A DNA stretch of 64,000 bases from Saccharospirillum salsuginis (GTDB taxonomy: Bacteria; Pseudomonadota; Gammaproteobacteria; Pseudomonadales; Natronospirillaceae), in assembly GCF_014651855.1 (NCBI RefSeq), contig NZ_BMXR01000006.1, positions 248,001 through 312,000 of the forward strand, given 5' to 3'. Below the pieces are notes generated by a model. That model was not told the origin of the DNA and ran no database searches. It was given only the letters and a program-made list of their open reading frames with translations. Below are positions 23,424-32,205 of the stretch, one piece after another; within the stretch, counting starts at the first letter, position 1, and each line of letters opens with the position of its first letter. Position numbers and translations under genes: made by a program.

Positions 23424-26342
23424 TCAGTCCAGCGTCAATTCAAACGGGTAGCTGCGTTCGGCCCGTTGTTCGGCCAACAGCAGTTGCAACCGGTCAGGTC
23501 TGTCCGCGACCTTGACCCAGAGCACGGGCTCGCCAAACCCGTTCGACAGGCTGACGTCGTTGTCGACCCGTTCGCCTACGGCGTCGAAGGCCTGTACGGA
23601 CAGCAGTCGGTCGGTCTGGCCGTCGATGTGCAGGCCGATTTCCCCGGTTCGCCATTCCCGGACTTCGACTGCCATCTTGCCGTCGGACCAGCGGCTCCCC
23701 GGTTGGGTGGGCAGCGCTTCCGTCGCGATCGCGAGCGGCGCCTGGAAGCGGATCTGCCCGAGTATCGAGGTGGGCTTCTCGCCTTCGTATTCCGACAGTT
23801 GGAGCGTCGCATCACCACGCCACCAGGGGCGTTCCGGGTCCGGTACGAACTCGCCGTTGTTCCAGTATCCGCCGTCCGGTCCCAGGGCTACGGGGGTGGA
23901 GGCGTTCAAGGCCCGGGTTCGGCCATCGGGCAAACGGGCTGTGTTGAAGGTCACCACCGCTCCGGCCAGTTGGTGCGCCACGGGCAGAGTGTTCGGCACG
24001 TAGAGCTGCATTTGCGCGTAGAGCCCCTGAAAATCGGACACGTCCAGGCGCTGAATGGCCAGCCGGCCCGGTCCGGTCGTCACTTCCTGTTCCGGTTCGT
24101 TGAAGGCATATTCGACCGTCGGTGGCGAGGCTTCGACGGTGCGTTCGAATACATTCGCCTCGACGGGAGAAATCGTTGGCGGCGCGGTGTTGAAGTCGGA
24201 CGTCATCGACGGGTAGGCGCTGGCCAGGTTGAACGGGAAGGTGACGGTTTCCAGTTCGGTGGCGATGAAGACTTCGACCTGGTTGGCTTCGCCCTGTATG
24301 GAGATCGATGCGTTCTTGCCGCCCCCGAACCAATTGTCGCCCCAGCTGCTGCTCGACTCGCTCAGTACCTCACCGGCCTCGTTCAGACCGCGCACCGCCA
24401 GCAACCGATGCGTTTCGCCGCTCAATTGATAGGACAGTGTCGAAGCGTTGCTTTCGGAAAAGTGCAGACGAACGTTGTCGGTTTCGACGACACGACCGAG
24501 GAGCGGTGTCTGGACGACAAAACGTTGAACCTGTGTCGGCATGCGGTATTCGATGAGGCCACGGATACTGGCGACTTGCTCGGCCGTTACACCCTCGGCC
24601 AACGGCACGGTTTTCTCGCCCGTGACCGTCGGGTATTGCACCGATTCCCCGTCCTTGAATCCAAAACCCTCGGAGACCCGGTTCAGAGTCATGGTTTCCA
24701 ATGGCCGACCCGGTTTGCAACGGCCCGGCTCCAGCAACGATTCGCCGTTGGCGTCCGTCACGCCATGGAGGGTCAGGCTCACCAATTCCGAACGCGAGGC
24801 CAGATTGGGCAAACCACGGCCTTCGGCTTCAATATGAACCCTGAGTTGCCCCTCCTCGTTCAACGTCAACTTGCTGACCGCCAGACCAAAGGGACCGTCC
24901 GTCCAGGCCATCGAGGCGTCGTTGTCGGAAAACCCGGAAAAGGCTTGCAGGTCCGAGCGGCTGGCCGGTTCGAATATCGTCGGATTGTCCTCGATGCGTT
25001 CTTCCGGCACAGCCTGGCCCGGCCGGGACGCGACCCCGAACATCCGACCGGCCGACGCGGCTACCAGATTGCGGATTTCGTCGTCGAAATCGGAATCGAA
25101 CCGCATGACGCCACTGACTTCTCCCGGAGCCTGGTCCAGTGATATCCGGTCGAACAGGTCGGCCAGATCGGGCCACTCCTTCGTCGCCGATGCTCGTACG
25201 GATGCCAAAGCGGTTTTCGCGCTCTCATAGGTTTGTTGCAGGAAATCGGGGTTATCGCTGAACAGTGTCGCGTCCACCGACAATCCCGGAGGCAGCAGAG
25301 TGGGCGCCGCGCTGAGAATGATCGACCGGGCAGGCGCCGCGGCTTCACCGGCGCCGGCCATCAGCATGCCGGGCAAACCGGGCAGGGTATTTCCCATCCG
25401 TTTCGGGCCGAACACCGCCACCGTCGCCAGGCTCGTATCCGCCCGGGCACGCCAGTCACCCAGAGCACTCGCCGCGGTCGCGTTCGTATCCAGACGCCGT
25501 GTCAGGTCCGGTAATCGCTCCGCCGACGTCATAACCAGCCGACTCGGCTCCAGACGCATCGCTTGGAGCGGCGAGGGTTCGCAGGTGTGCTGGTTCAACC
25601 AGGAAAAATAAACCGTCCGCGTCGACTCATCGACCCGCTCAACCTCGAACCGCTCATTCAGCCAGGCCCGCACCGATTGAGTATCGAAATCGCCCAGAAT
25701 AACCAACGCCACATTCGGCTCGGCTTGCGACGTATACAGCCCCAGCAGAACATCCGACACATCGCGACGCGCATCCAGACCGAACCGCGCCAGCGTGCTC
25801 CACAAACCCTGGGCATCGCTCAGCAACGCATCCGAATCCGGCGCCCCGAACAACCGCTCCTCCAATGCCGTCGCCCGCTTCACATCCACACTCGCCAGCG
25901 CCACCAGATCCTCACTGGCCAACGCCGCCGCCGTCCGATTGCGATACTCCGTATCCTCATCGAACGACCAGATCGGATAGCTCCACCAGGCCGCGCCACC
26001 GGCCACGAACAACAGCAGAATAAACACCCAGGCCGTCACTTTCAGACCCAGACGGGAACGCGGATCGTCACCCGAATCCGGCACCGTTTGCGAAGGCGAC
26101 TCCGCATCGAACTCCGGCTCTGCCGCGATGTGCAACACCGCCCCCGCCTTCTCGAACGCCGCCACATATCGACGCGCCTGCTCCCGCGTACCAACACGGC
26201 GAATGGGCACGGGCTTACCGGAAAAGAGTTTTTGTTCGATCAGTCGCGGGGATTTCTTCAGAAGCTTGGACAGGGACTCAACCACGTCAGCCTGGTCCTT
26301 GCCTTCCTTCAACTCTCCCTTGAATATCAGCTTGAATGTCAT
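23424..26342 (-). CDS. Large membrane-anchored protein of unknown function
   Basis: 972 residues from ATG 26342; a TTG four codons earlier is less likely. I do not recognise the whole protein. Residues 1-75 (MTFKLIFKGELKEGKDQADV, SRLIEQKLFSGKPVPIRRV-like) resemble a small N-terminal module that precedes membrane segments in several gammaproteobacterial proteins. A single membrane helix lies near residues 106-126 (VTAWVFILLLFVAGGAAWW). The remaining ~840 residues are acidic, probably periplasmic, with beta-rich segments and no repeats or catalytic motif that I can name. It is a lone gene, tail to tail with the GNAT gene (six bases apart). Confidence 0.75.
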   Translation of the reverse strand: MTFKLIFKGELKEGKDQADVVESLSKLLKKSPRLIEQKLFSGKPVPIRRVGTREQARRYVAAFEKAGAVLHIAAEPEFDAESPSQTVPDSGDDPRSRLGLKVTAWVFILLLFVAGGAAWWSYPIWSFDEDTEYRNRTAAALASEDLVALASVDVKRATALEERLFGAPDSDALLSDAQGLWSTLARFGLDARRDVSDVLLGLYTSQAEPNVALVILGDFDTQSVRAWLNERFEVERVDESTRTVYFSWLNQHTCEPSPLQAMRLEPSRLVMTSAERLPDLTRRLDTNATAASALGDWRARADTSLATVAVFGPKRMGNTLPGLPGMLMAGAGEAAAPARSIILSAAPTLLPPGLSVDATLFSDNPDFLQQTYESAKTALASVRASATKEWPDLADLFDRISLDQAPGEVSGVMRFDSDFDDEIRNLVAASAGRMFGVASRPGQAVPEERIEDNPTIFEPASRSDLQAFSGFSDNDASMAWTDGPFGLAVSKLTLNEEGQLRVHIEAEGRGLPNLASRSELVSLTLHGVTDANGESLLEPGRCKPGRPLETMTLNRVSEGFGFKDGESVQYPTVTGEKTVPLAEGVTAEQVASIRGLIEYRMPTQVQRFVVQTPLLGRVVETDNVRLHFSESNASTLSYQLSGETHRLLAVRGLNEAGEVLSESSSSWGDNWFGGGKNASISIQGEANQVEVFIATELETVTFPFNLASAYPSMTSDFNTAPPTISPVEANVFERTVEASPPTVEYAFNEPEQEVTTGPGRLAIQRLDVSDFQGLYAQMQLYVPNTLPVAHQLAGAVVTFNTARLPDGRTRALNASTPVALGPDGGYWNNGEFVPDPERPWWRGDATLQLSEYEGEKPTSILGQIRFQAPLAIATEALPTQPGSRWSDGKMAVEVREWRTGEIGLHIDGQTDRLLSVQAFDAVGERVDNDVSLSNGFGEPVLWVKVADRPDRLQLLLAEQRAERSYPFELTLD

Positions 26343-26407
26343 AGATGTTCCCAATTGTGTTTTGTTGTTTTTTTATTTCACGGTGTCACCAGAGGTTATT
26401 TGTGTCC

Positions 26408-26539
26408 AAGGGCTAGCAGCGGGAGGTCGGGATGCTCCGGCGGGGATGTCTGCGGCATGGATGCCGCAGCCAAGCCTACATGGACGTATACACGGCGACC
26501 CCGTCGGAGTATCCCGGCCTACCGATGCGGGTTCCTGCC
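26408..26539 (+). repeat. Structured repeat element C, copy 2
   Basis: 132 bases from AAGGGCTAGC to GGGTTCCTGCC. The outer stem pairs 26424-26445 with 26499-26520 (22 bp, three G-T pairs, no mismatch). Hairpin a is CTGCGGC-ATGGAT-GCCGCAG (26450-26469) and hairpin b is TAC-ATGGAC-GTA (26477-26488). It lies between the start of the 972-residue gene and the 3' end of the aspartoacylase-like gene. Confidence 0.87.
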
Positions 26540-26554
26540 ACCCAAGACCAACAA

Positions 26555-27565
26555 CTAGGTCCCGTATTCTGGCCCCAACTCCTCATGGAATTGCTCCACC
26601 TGATTCGCCACATCCTCATGCATCCCCCGATACCGGGCAATGTGAAACAACGCATCCCCCTCGTACACCATCGCCAACTGCGTAAAGCCCACGATAATGC
26701 CCGCCCGGGTCGCCCGCACCTCGGTCGCCTGCATCGTACTCGGCCCGATGATGCGCGCCAGCAACTGATTCTTCTTGATGTAGGTGCCCGGCTTCACCAG
26801 CACATGAAACACCCCCGAATCCTGCGCCCGCTCCCAATAGGAACTGTCGGCCACCGCCTGGTCCGCCGGCACCTTCGGCATGCCACGCAGCATACCCAGA
26901 TGCATCATCACATTGGTGATGCCGCGCTTGCCGGCGCGAATGCTGATTTCATCCAGCCGCAGCGCTTCGCCCGCCTCGTAGACGATAACCGGAATGCCGT
27001 TATCCCCGGCCGCCTGACGCAGGGAACCGTCGCGCAGTTCGCTGTTGAGGATCAGTGGTACGCCGAAGGCATTGGCCATGCCTTCGGCGGTTTCGTCGGT
27101 ATCCAGATTGGCGCGGATTTGCGGCACGTTGAACCGGTGAATAGCGGCGGTGTGCAGGTCGATGCCGTAGTCGGACTTCATCACCACTTCCTGCATCAAC
27201 ACCTCGGCCACCCGAGCGGCCAGCGAGCCCTTGGCGGATCCGGGAAAGACCCGGTTCAGATCACGCCGGTCCGGCAGGTAACGCGAACCCATGCCGAAAC
27301 CGTGCACATTGACCACGGGCACAACGATGACCGTGCCCATCAGACTGCTCAGTTTGCGGCTGCGCATGAAACGCCGGATGATTTCCAGGCCGTTCAACTC
27401 GTCGCCGTGCATGGCGGCGGTGATGAACAGGGTCGGGCCCGGTTTGCGGCTGCGACGGACGAAGGCATGCATGATCGCCTCCGAACCACCGGGCGCGCCC
27501 GGCAAGGGCAGCGGAATATTGTGCCATTGGCCCGGTGCCAGGCTGGATGGTTCGATCAGGCTCAT
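26555..27565 (-). CDS. Succinylglutamate desuccinylase/aspartoacylase family zinc hydrolase
   Basis: 336 residues. The zinc ligands of the M14-like fold are seen in [19 protein letters not shown] (His and Glu of HGDE) and the later His in [13 protein letters not shown]. The catalytic Glu is likely in [12 protein letters not shown]. Members deacylate N-acyl amino acids or trim gamma-glutamyl-type bonds. Its ATG overlaps the stop of the RimK-like ligase gene (ATGA), so ligase and hydrolase are made together, suggesting addition and removal, or processing, of an amino-acid tail on one substrate. Confidence 0.88.
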   Translation of the reverse strand: MSLIEPSSLAPGQWHNIPLPLPGAPGGSEAIMHAFVRRSRKPGPTLFITAAMHGDELNGLEIIRRFMRSRKLSSLMGTVIVVPVVNVHGFGMGSRYLPDRRDLNRVFPGSAKGSLAARVAEVLMQEVVMKSDYGIDLHTAAIHRFNVPQIRANLDTDETAEGMANAFGVPLILNSELRDGSLRQAAGDNGIPVIVYEAGEALRLDEISIRAGKRGITNVMMHLGMLRGMPKVPADQAVADSSYWERAQDSGVFHVLVKPGTYIKKNQLLARIIGPSTMQATEVRATRAGIIVGFTQLAMVYEGDALFHIARYRGMHEDVANQVEQFHEELGPEYGT

Positions 27566-28464
27566 GCTTCCACGCGTTTTTTCGGTTTGTCGACGATGTT
27601 CTTCTCGATGTGCTGGATAATCAGGCTGGCGACATCCTTGCCGGTCGCTGTCTCGATGCCCTCCAGCCCGGGCGAGGAGTTCACCTCCATCACCACCGGG
27701 CCGTGATTGGAGCGCAGGATATCGACACCCGCCACTTCCAGGCCCATGACCTTGGCGGCGCGCACGGCGGTCTTGCGTTCCTCCGGCGTGATCTTGATCA
27801 CCGAGGCGGAGCCGCCGCGATGCAGATTGGAACGGAACTCGCCGGGCTCGGCCTGCCGCTTGATCGCGGCCACCACTTTGTCACCGATGACGAAGCAGCG
27901 GATGTCGGCTCCGCCGGCTTCCTTGATGTATTCCTGCACCAGAATGTTGGTGTCCAGCCCGAGGAACGCCTCGATCACGCTCTCCGCCGCCTTGCGGGTC
28001 TCGCACAGCACCACGCCGATGCCCTGGGTGCCTTCCAGCAGCTTGACCACCAGCGGCGCGCCGCCGACCATCTGGATCAGGTCCGGCACTTCGTCCGGGC
28101 TGTGGGCGAAGCCCGTGACCGGCAGGCCGATGCCCTTGCGCGCCAGCATCTGCATCGAGCGCAGCTTGTCGCGCGAGCGGGAAATGGCCAGGGAACTGTT
28201 CATGGTCTTGGTGCCCATCATCTCGAACTGGCGCACCACGGCCGTACCGTAAAAGGTGATGGACGAGCCGATGCGGGGAATGATGGCATCGACGTGTTCC
28301 AGGGCTTCGCCTTTGTAATGAATGGACGGCCGATGCGAGGCGATGTTCATATAACACCGCAGTGTGTCGATCACGCGGACTTCATGACCTCGCGCCTCGC
28401 AAGCCGCTACCAGGCGCTGGTTGGAATAGTTGTTCGGCTCGCGGGACAGCACTGCCAGTTTCAT
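27562..28464 (-). CDS. RimK family ATP-grasp amino-acid ligase
   Basis: 300 residues from ATG 28464, which has GGGAG upstream and begins [19 protein letters not shown], the standard family start; the longer frame to 28557 is not needed. ATP-grasp motifs are present: [45 protein letters not shown] and the metal-binding [14 protein letters not shown]. RimK adds glutamate residues to ribosomal protein S6 or to cofactors; the acceptor here is unknown. It is the first gene of a two-gene operon with the aspartoacylase-like hydrolase. Confidence 0.9.
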   Translation of the reverse strand: MKLAVLSREPNNYSNQRLVAACEARGHEVRVIDTLRCYMNIASHRPSIHYKGEALEHVDAIIPRIGSSITFYGTAVVRQFEMMGTKTMNSSLAISRSRDKLRSMQMLARKGIGLPVTGFAHSPDEVPDLIQMVGGAPLVVKLLEGTQGIGVVLCETRKAAESVIEAFLGLDTNILVQEYIKEAGGADIRCFVIGDKVVAAIKRQAEPGEFRSNLHRGGSASVIKITPEERKTAVRAAKVMGLEVAGVDILRSNHGPVVMEVNSSPGLEGIETATGKDVASLIIQHIEKNIVDKPKKRVEA

Positions 28465-28692
28465 TTGGAACTCCCAATTGAGAAATGGTATATCAGATCG
28501 ATCAGCCCACAGTATAGGGCTCATGGCTTGCAGAGGAAGCGATGAACAGAGCCTCACATCATCGTCGATCTATGTTAGCTTGCCAAGGTACTACACATTG
28601 GTCCGTTCATCTTAGTCAGTATGCGGGCATTTTGCCGACACACCGGTCACCCCAGGCTAAACGGGGGACACAAGTCATAAGGGAGTTACGAC

Positions 28693-28929
28693 ATGAAACT
28701 GTTTCTGGTTTTGGTGGCCGGGTTGCTGGCCAGTTGGTGGTTGATGGGGCAACCCGTCGAGACCTGGGCCTGGGCGGAGCACGCTCACTGGGGCGTTAAG
28801 GGATTCGGCGGGGCCTTGGTACTCTATCTGTGGAGTAAGCTGTTTGGCTCGCCGTTGGCCAGCCGAAGCGGCAGCCCCGGCTATTGGGATGGTGGCGGCG
28901 GCTCGGACGGCGGTGGCGATGGCGGATGA
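28693..28929 (+). CDS. Small membrane protein with glycine-rich tail
   Basis: 78 residues, unknown family. A hydrophobic start (MKLFLVLVAGLLASWWLMG), a second hydrophobic stretch (GFGGALVLYLWSKLFG) and a Gly/Ser/Asp-rich tail ending GGGGSDGGGDGG. GGGAG lies seven bases before the ATG. The end overlaps the following acetyltransferase start by 11 bases, so both are real in combination. Function unknown; it could be a membrane anchor or assembly partner. Confidence 0.65.
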   Translation: MKLFLVLVAGLLASWWLMGQPVETWAWAEHAHWGVKGFGGALVLYLWSKLFGSPLASRSGSPGYWDGGGGSDGGGDGG

Positions 28930-29371
28930 TGCCGTGCAGGTGACTCCCGGTCTTCGACGTGCCCGACCGGGTGATGCGGCTCAACTGCACCCCCTGCTGG
29001 ATCAACTGGGCTATGTCATGGACATCGATCGTCTCGCGGCGCGGTTGGCGTGGTTCGCCGCCGATGCGAGCAGCCCCGTCTGGGTGGCCGAATACAAGGG
29101 ACGAGTAGTGGGCTGTATCGCCTGCCACCTGACACCACCCTTGCATCAGGTCGAACCGTTGGGACGAATTACCGCCCTGGTCGTGGATGAGAACCTGCGT
29201 GGTCTGGGCATTGGCAAAGCGCTGGTGAACGAGGCGGACGACTTCTTTCGAAGCCAGGGGTGCCTGGCCGCCGAACTGACCAGCAGCGACCACCGTTTGG
29301 CGGCGCATGCGTTTTACGAGGCTCGGGGATACCGAGCCGACAAGCGTCGATTCCTGAAATCGTTCGATTAA
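28919..29371 (+). CDS. GNAT family N-acetyltransferase
   Basis: 150 residues if started at ATG 28919, inside the end of the small membrane-protein gene; earlier in-frame starts give a tail with no family match. The GNAT core is clear: GRITALVVDENLRGLGIGKA (acetyl-CoA loop RGLGIG) and AHAFYEARGYRADKRRF. It is a close match in style to the stress-linked AAC(6')/YhbS-like group. The substrate is unknown. Confidence 0.83.
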   Translation: MADDAVQVTPGLRRARPGDAAQLHPLLDQLGYVMDIDRLAARLAWFAADASSPVWVAEYKGRVVGCIACHLTPPLHQVEPLGRITALVVDENLRGLGIGKALVNEADDFFRSQGCLAAELTSSDHRLAAHAFYEARGYRADKRRFLKSFD

Positions 29372-29426
29372 AGTCGGGAGGGGAGCTTCTCGCCGACACA
29401 TGAGCCTGTACTTCGGTTTTTCCGGC

Positions 29427-29888
29427 TCAATCCGCTTCGTTGATATCCTGCATCATGCCAATAAAGGCATCCTGGTTCTCTTTCGGTAACCGGGAGAGAT
29501 AGTGGTCGTTCACCCGTCGCGCCAGATCGGTCAGCGGTTTTTCCAGCGCACGACCTTTCTCCGTCAGGTAGATGCGGAATGTACGGCGACTGTTCGGGTC
29601 GGTTCGACGTTCGATCAGCCCCAGAATTTCCAGCTTGTCCAGAATTCGGGTCGTGGTGTAGTGCTCGGTCATGCAAGCCTTGGCGAGTTCCGTCTGGGAC
29701 AGACCCTCCTGTTCCCAAAGCAGAAACAGGGTCGGCCAATAGCTGATTTTCAGATCGTATTTCTTCAGCTCCGAATCCAGCCGGGCAGCCATCTTGCGCG
29801 CCAGAACAGCCACGTGCCAGCCCAGACTTTCTCTCCGATTCAGTTCAACCAAAACGTCATACTCACTGCATTTACTGTGTGGCCCCAT
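29427..29888 (-). CDS. MarR family transcriptional regulator
   Basis: 153 residues with the winged helix core: LSQTELAKACMTEHYTTTRI (recognition helix) followed by LDKLEILGLIERRTDPNSRR (the wing with Asp-Arg). Members are dimeric repressors released by phenolic compounds, drugs or oxidants. It is divergent from a small membrane-protein gene, with twin palindromes in the gap that are the likely operator for both. Confidence 0.9.
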   Translation of the reverse strand: MGPHSKCSEYDVLVELNRRESLGWHVAVLARKMAARLDSELKKYDLKISYWPTLFLLWEQEGLSQTELAKACMTEHYTTTRILDKLEILGLIERRTDPNSRRTFRIYLTEKGRALEKPLTDLARRVNDHYLSRLPKENQDAFIGMMQDINEAD

Positions 29889-29917
29889 GGGTACAAGGCA
29901 AGATTGCCCGAACTAAT

Positions 29918-29948
29918 TAGCAATTGCAAAAGTTGCAATTGCAACTAA
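29918..29948. promoter_or_regulatory. MarR-type operator, twin TTGCAATTGCAA palindromes
   Basis: GTTGCAATTGCAAC (29932-29945) is a perfect 14-base palindrome, and GCAATTGC (29920-29927) sits 15 bases before it centre to centre. Outer ATTAG/CTAAT also face each other. The gap lies between divergent marR-like and membrane-protein genes, the usual site of MarR autoregulation. Confidence 0.65.
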
Positions 29949-30072
29949 TATGGAGTCGAATGAAGCGATTGGGCCGTTACCGGAACACCTGGATCGGAAT
30001 TGCGATCGATGCACTGGCGGTGACGACCGTGTGTACGGATTTGGCCCTGACATCCATGAATAGGAGGCACGA

Positions 30073-30537
30073 ATGATGACACACCGTATCCATGCTATTG
30101 CCGGTGTATTGGCTATGACGCTGATCAGTCTGTTTATGGCCGCTACACTCTACTCGGAGATGTTTGCCGATCACGAATCGATAGCAACGGTCAAAAGCCT
30201 GATCGTCGCGCCCGGTCTGTTTATCCTGATTCCCTGCCTTATGGCTGTGGGCGGTTCAGGGTTTCGCTTGGCCAGGGAGCGAGGTGGCCGGTGGGTGGCC
30301 GTGAAAAAGAAACGTATGCCGTTCATCGCGATGAATGGTCTTCTGGTTTTGATTCCCTGTGCGATTGTGTTGAATACCTGGGCGGGGCAAGGGCGCTTTG
30401 ATGGTGCCTTTTATGCGCTGCAGTCGGTGGAACTGCTGGCCGGTGCCGTTAATCTGGGGCTGATGAGCCTCAACCTGAGGGACGGCTTGAAGCTGGCTGG
30501 TCGATTGAGAACGCCGGTGGCCGCACCCTCCCGTTAA
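30073..30537 (+). CDS. Small multi-pass membrane protein of unknown function
   Basis: 154 residues with about four hydrophobic segments (residues 7-27, 43-60, 84-101, 114-134). AGGAGG lies six bases before the ATG. The family is not recognised; helices carry few charged residues. Position opposite a MarR-type gene, with a shared palindromic operator, suggests it is the regulated target, perhaps in transport or tolerance of a small aromatic or drug-like compound. Confidence 0.65.
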   Translation: MMTHRIHAIAGVLAMTLISLFMAATLYSEMFADHESIATVKSLIVAPGLFILIPCLMAVGGSGFRLARERGGRWVAVKKKRMPFIAMNGLLVLIPCAIVLNTWAGQGRFDGAFYALQSVELLAGAVNLGLMSLNLRDGLKLAGRLRTPVAAPSR

Positions 30538-30707
30538 ACACCGACGTCGCGCAAAGACCACGACCTGTATGCATCCGAAACCGGTCAACGGAGCGTACCG
30601 GTCCTTGAGTCAACAAGCGCTCATCACCGCCGGGCTTCCCGCCCAGGCATGCTATAGTAAGTGCTTGTTTGCTCTACTTTTTCCCGGGATCGGATCAGGA
30701 CACGCTC

Positions 30708-32069
30708 ATGTCGACACGCGAAGACACCCTGCAGGAACACGTTGAATTCTGGCTTGAAGAGTTGGCCGAGGAACGACCGGCCAGCCGCGAGTGGTTCGAA
30801 GGGCTGTCCGAGGCCGATATCGCCTTCGCACTGGAGTGTATGCCGTTCGAGCAGCGGCTGACCGTCTGGCAGGCCGTGCCGCCGGCCCTGCGGGGTGCTG
30901 TCCTGGTTGAATTGCACGACGAGCACCGGCGCTCGTTGCTGAAAGCGGCGCCGCCGGACGCCTTGTTGCAGTGGCTGGGGCGGACCGACCCGGAAGACCT
31001 GCTCGAACTGATGGACGACCTGCCGGGCCAGCTTGGTCGCAAGGTGTTGCGTCGACTCGATCAGGAAGAGCGCGAGCAGTTGCAGGCGGCCCTCGGTTAC
31101 GACGACAACCAGCTCGGCCGTTGGCTCAGCTTCAATGTCATCACCGCCGAAGCGGAAACCCCCGGGCGACTGTTCCGCAAGGCGCTGCGTGAGACCGGGT
31201 TGCCGGAGATGACCGATGTCATAGTACTGGTCGACGAGGACGGACGCTACAAGGGCTGTCTGTCGCTGGACGCGGCCATGCAGACGCCGACTCAGGCACC
31301 ACTCAGCCGCTTTATCGACCCGGACATCCTGCCGCTCAATCCCGCCTTGTCGTTGCACGACGGCGCCCAGAAAGTCCACAGTGCGGACCGGGCCATGCTG
31401 CCGGTGGTCGACGAAAACGGCACTGTGCTGGGCCGCTTTACCGCTCGCGACGCGCTCGATGTCATTGTCGAGGAGCAGGAAAAGCAGATGATGCAACTCA
31501 GTGGCGGCGGCCTGGAAGAGGAAGACCTGTTTTCGCCGCTGCGGCGGGCGGTGCCCAAGCGCAGTGTCTGGCTGGGCATCAATCTGGTCACGGCTTTGCT
31601 GGCGGCCTGGGTGATCGGTCTGTTCGAAGCGGCCCTGTCGCAGTGGGTGGCACTGGCGGTGATGATGCCGGTGGTCGCCAGCATGGGCGGCATCGCCGGC
31701 AGTCAGACCCTGGGGCTGGCCATACGCGGTCTGGCGACCGGCCAACTGGGGGCGGCCAACGTGACCAGTCTGATGCGCAAGGAGATGCTGGTCGGCGTCG
31801 TCAATGCCATCGTCTGGGCCATCGTGATCGGGCTGGTGGCCAGTTGGTGGTTCGGCAGTGCGGCTTTGATGTGGGTGATCGCCTTTGCCATCCTGGTCAA
31901 TCTGCTGGCCGCTGCGGCGGCCGGTGTTGCCATACCCTGGGTGTTGTCACGGATGAAGATCGATCCGGCCCTGGCCGGTTCGGTCGTGCTCACCACCGTG
32001 ACCGATGTCGTCGGTTTTTTTGCCTTTCTGGGGACGGCGTCGCTGGTGCTGAAATTCGTTGGAGCTTAA
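30708..32069 (+). CDS. mgtE: MgtE-family magnesium transporter
   Basis: 453 residues from ATG 30708 (AGGA upstream). Order of domains: N-terminal helical N domain (residues 1-130, with the repeated E-x-x-L-x-x-M/L-D pattern), a CBS pair (about 135-255) that senses Mg(2+), a connecting plug helix, then five membrane helices. The conserved P-V-V-A-S-M-G-G-I-A-G-S-Q segment near residue 325 is the family pore motif. Imports Mg(2+) down its gradient. The stop lies just before a family B repeat. Confidence 0.93.
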   Translation: MSTREDTLQEHVEFWLEELAEERPASREWFEGLSEADIAFALECMPFEQRLTVWQAVPPALRGAVLVELHDEHRRSLLKAAPPDALLQWLGRTDPEDLLELMDDLPGQLGRKVLRRLDQEEREQLQAALGYDDNQLGRWLSFNVITAEAETPGRLFRKALRETGLPEMTDVIVLVDEDGRYKGCLSLDAAMQTPTQAPLSRFIDPDILPLNPALSLHDGAQKVHSADRAMLPVVDENGTVLGRFTARDALDVIVEEQEKQMMQLSGGGLEEEDLFSPLRRAVPKRSVWLGINLVTALLAAWVIGLFEAALSQWVALAVMMPVVASMGGIAGSQTLGLAIRGLATGQLGAANVTSLMRKEMLVGVVNAIVWAIVIGLVASWWFGSAALMWVIAFAILVNLLAAAAAGVAIPWVLSRMKIDPALAGSVVLTTVTDVVGFFAFLGTASLVLKFVGA

Positions 32070-32073
32070 TCGC

Positions 32074-32205
32074 GTAGGGTGGGCACCGCCCACCGGTGAG
32101 CTGGGTTAAGCCATCGGTCATTGTTTTTGGCAACATGATTTGAGCAGCCGACAGGCACAATGCTTCGGCCAACTGTTCTTCCCCGGTGGGCCGTGCCCAC
32201 CCTAC
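32074..32205. repeat. Repeat family B inverted pair
   Basis: Units 32074-32094 (GTAGGGTGGGCACCGCCCAC) and 32185-32205 (GGTGGGCCGTGCCCACCCTA) face each other. The second unit runs into the end of the neighbouring minus-strand gene: the TAG stop of the GGDEF/EAL gene is formed by the repeat's CTA. Confidence 0.85.
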
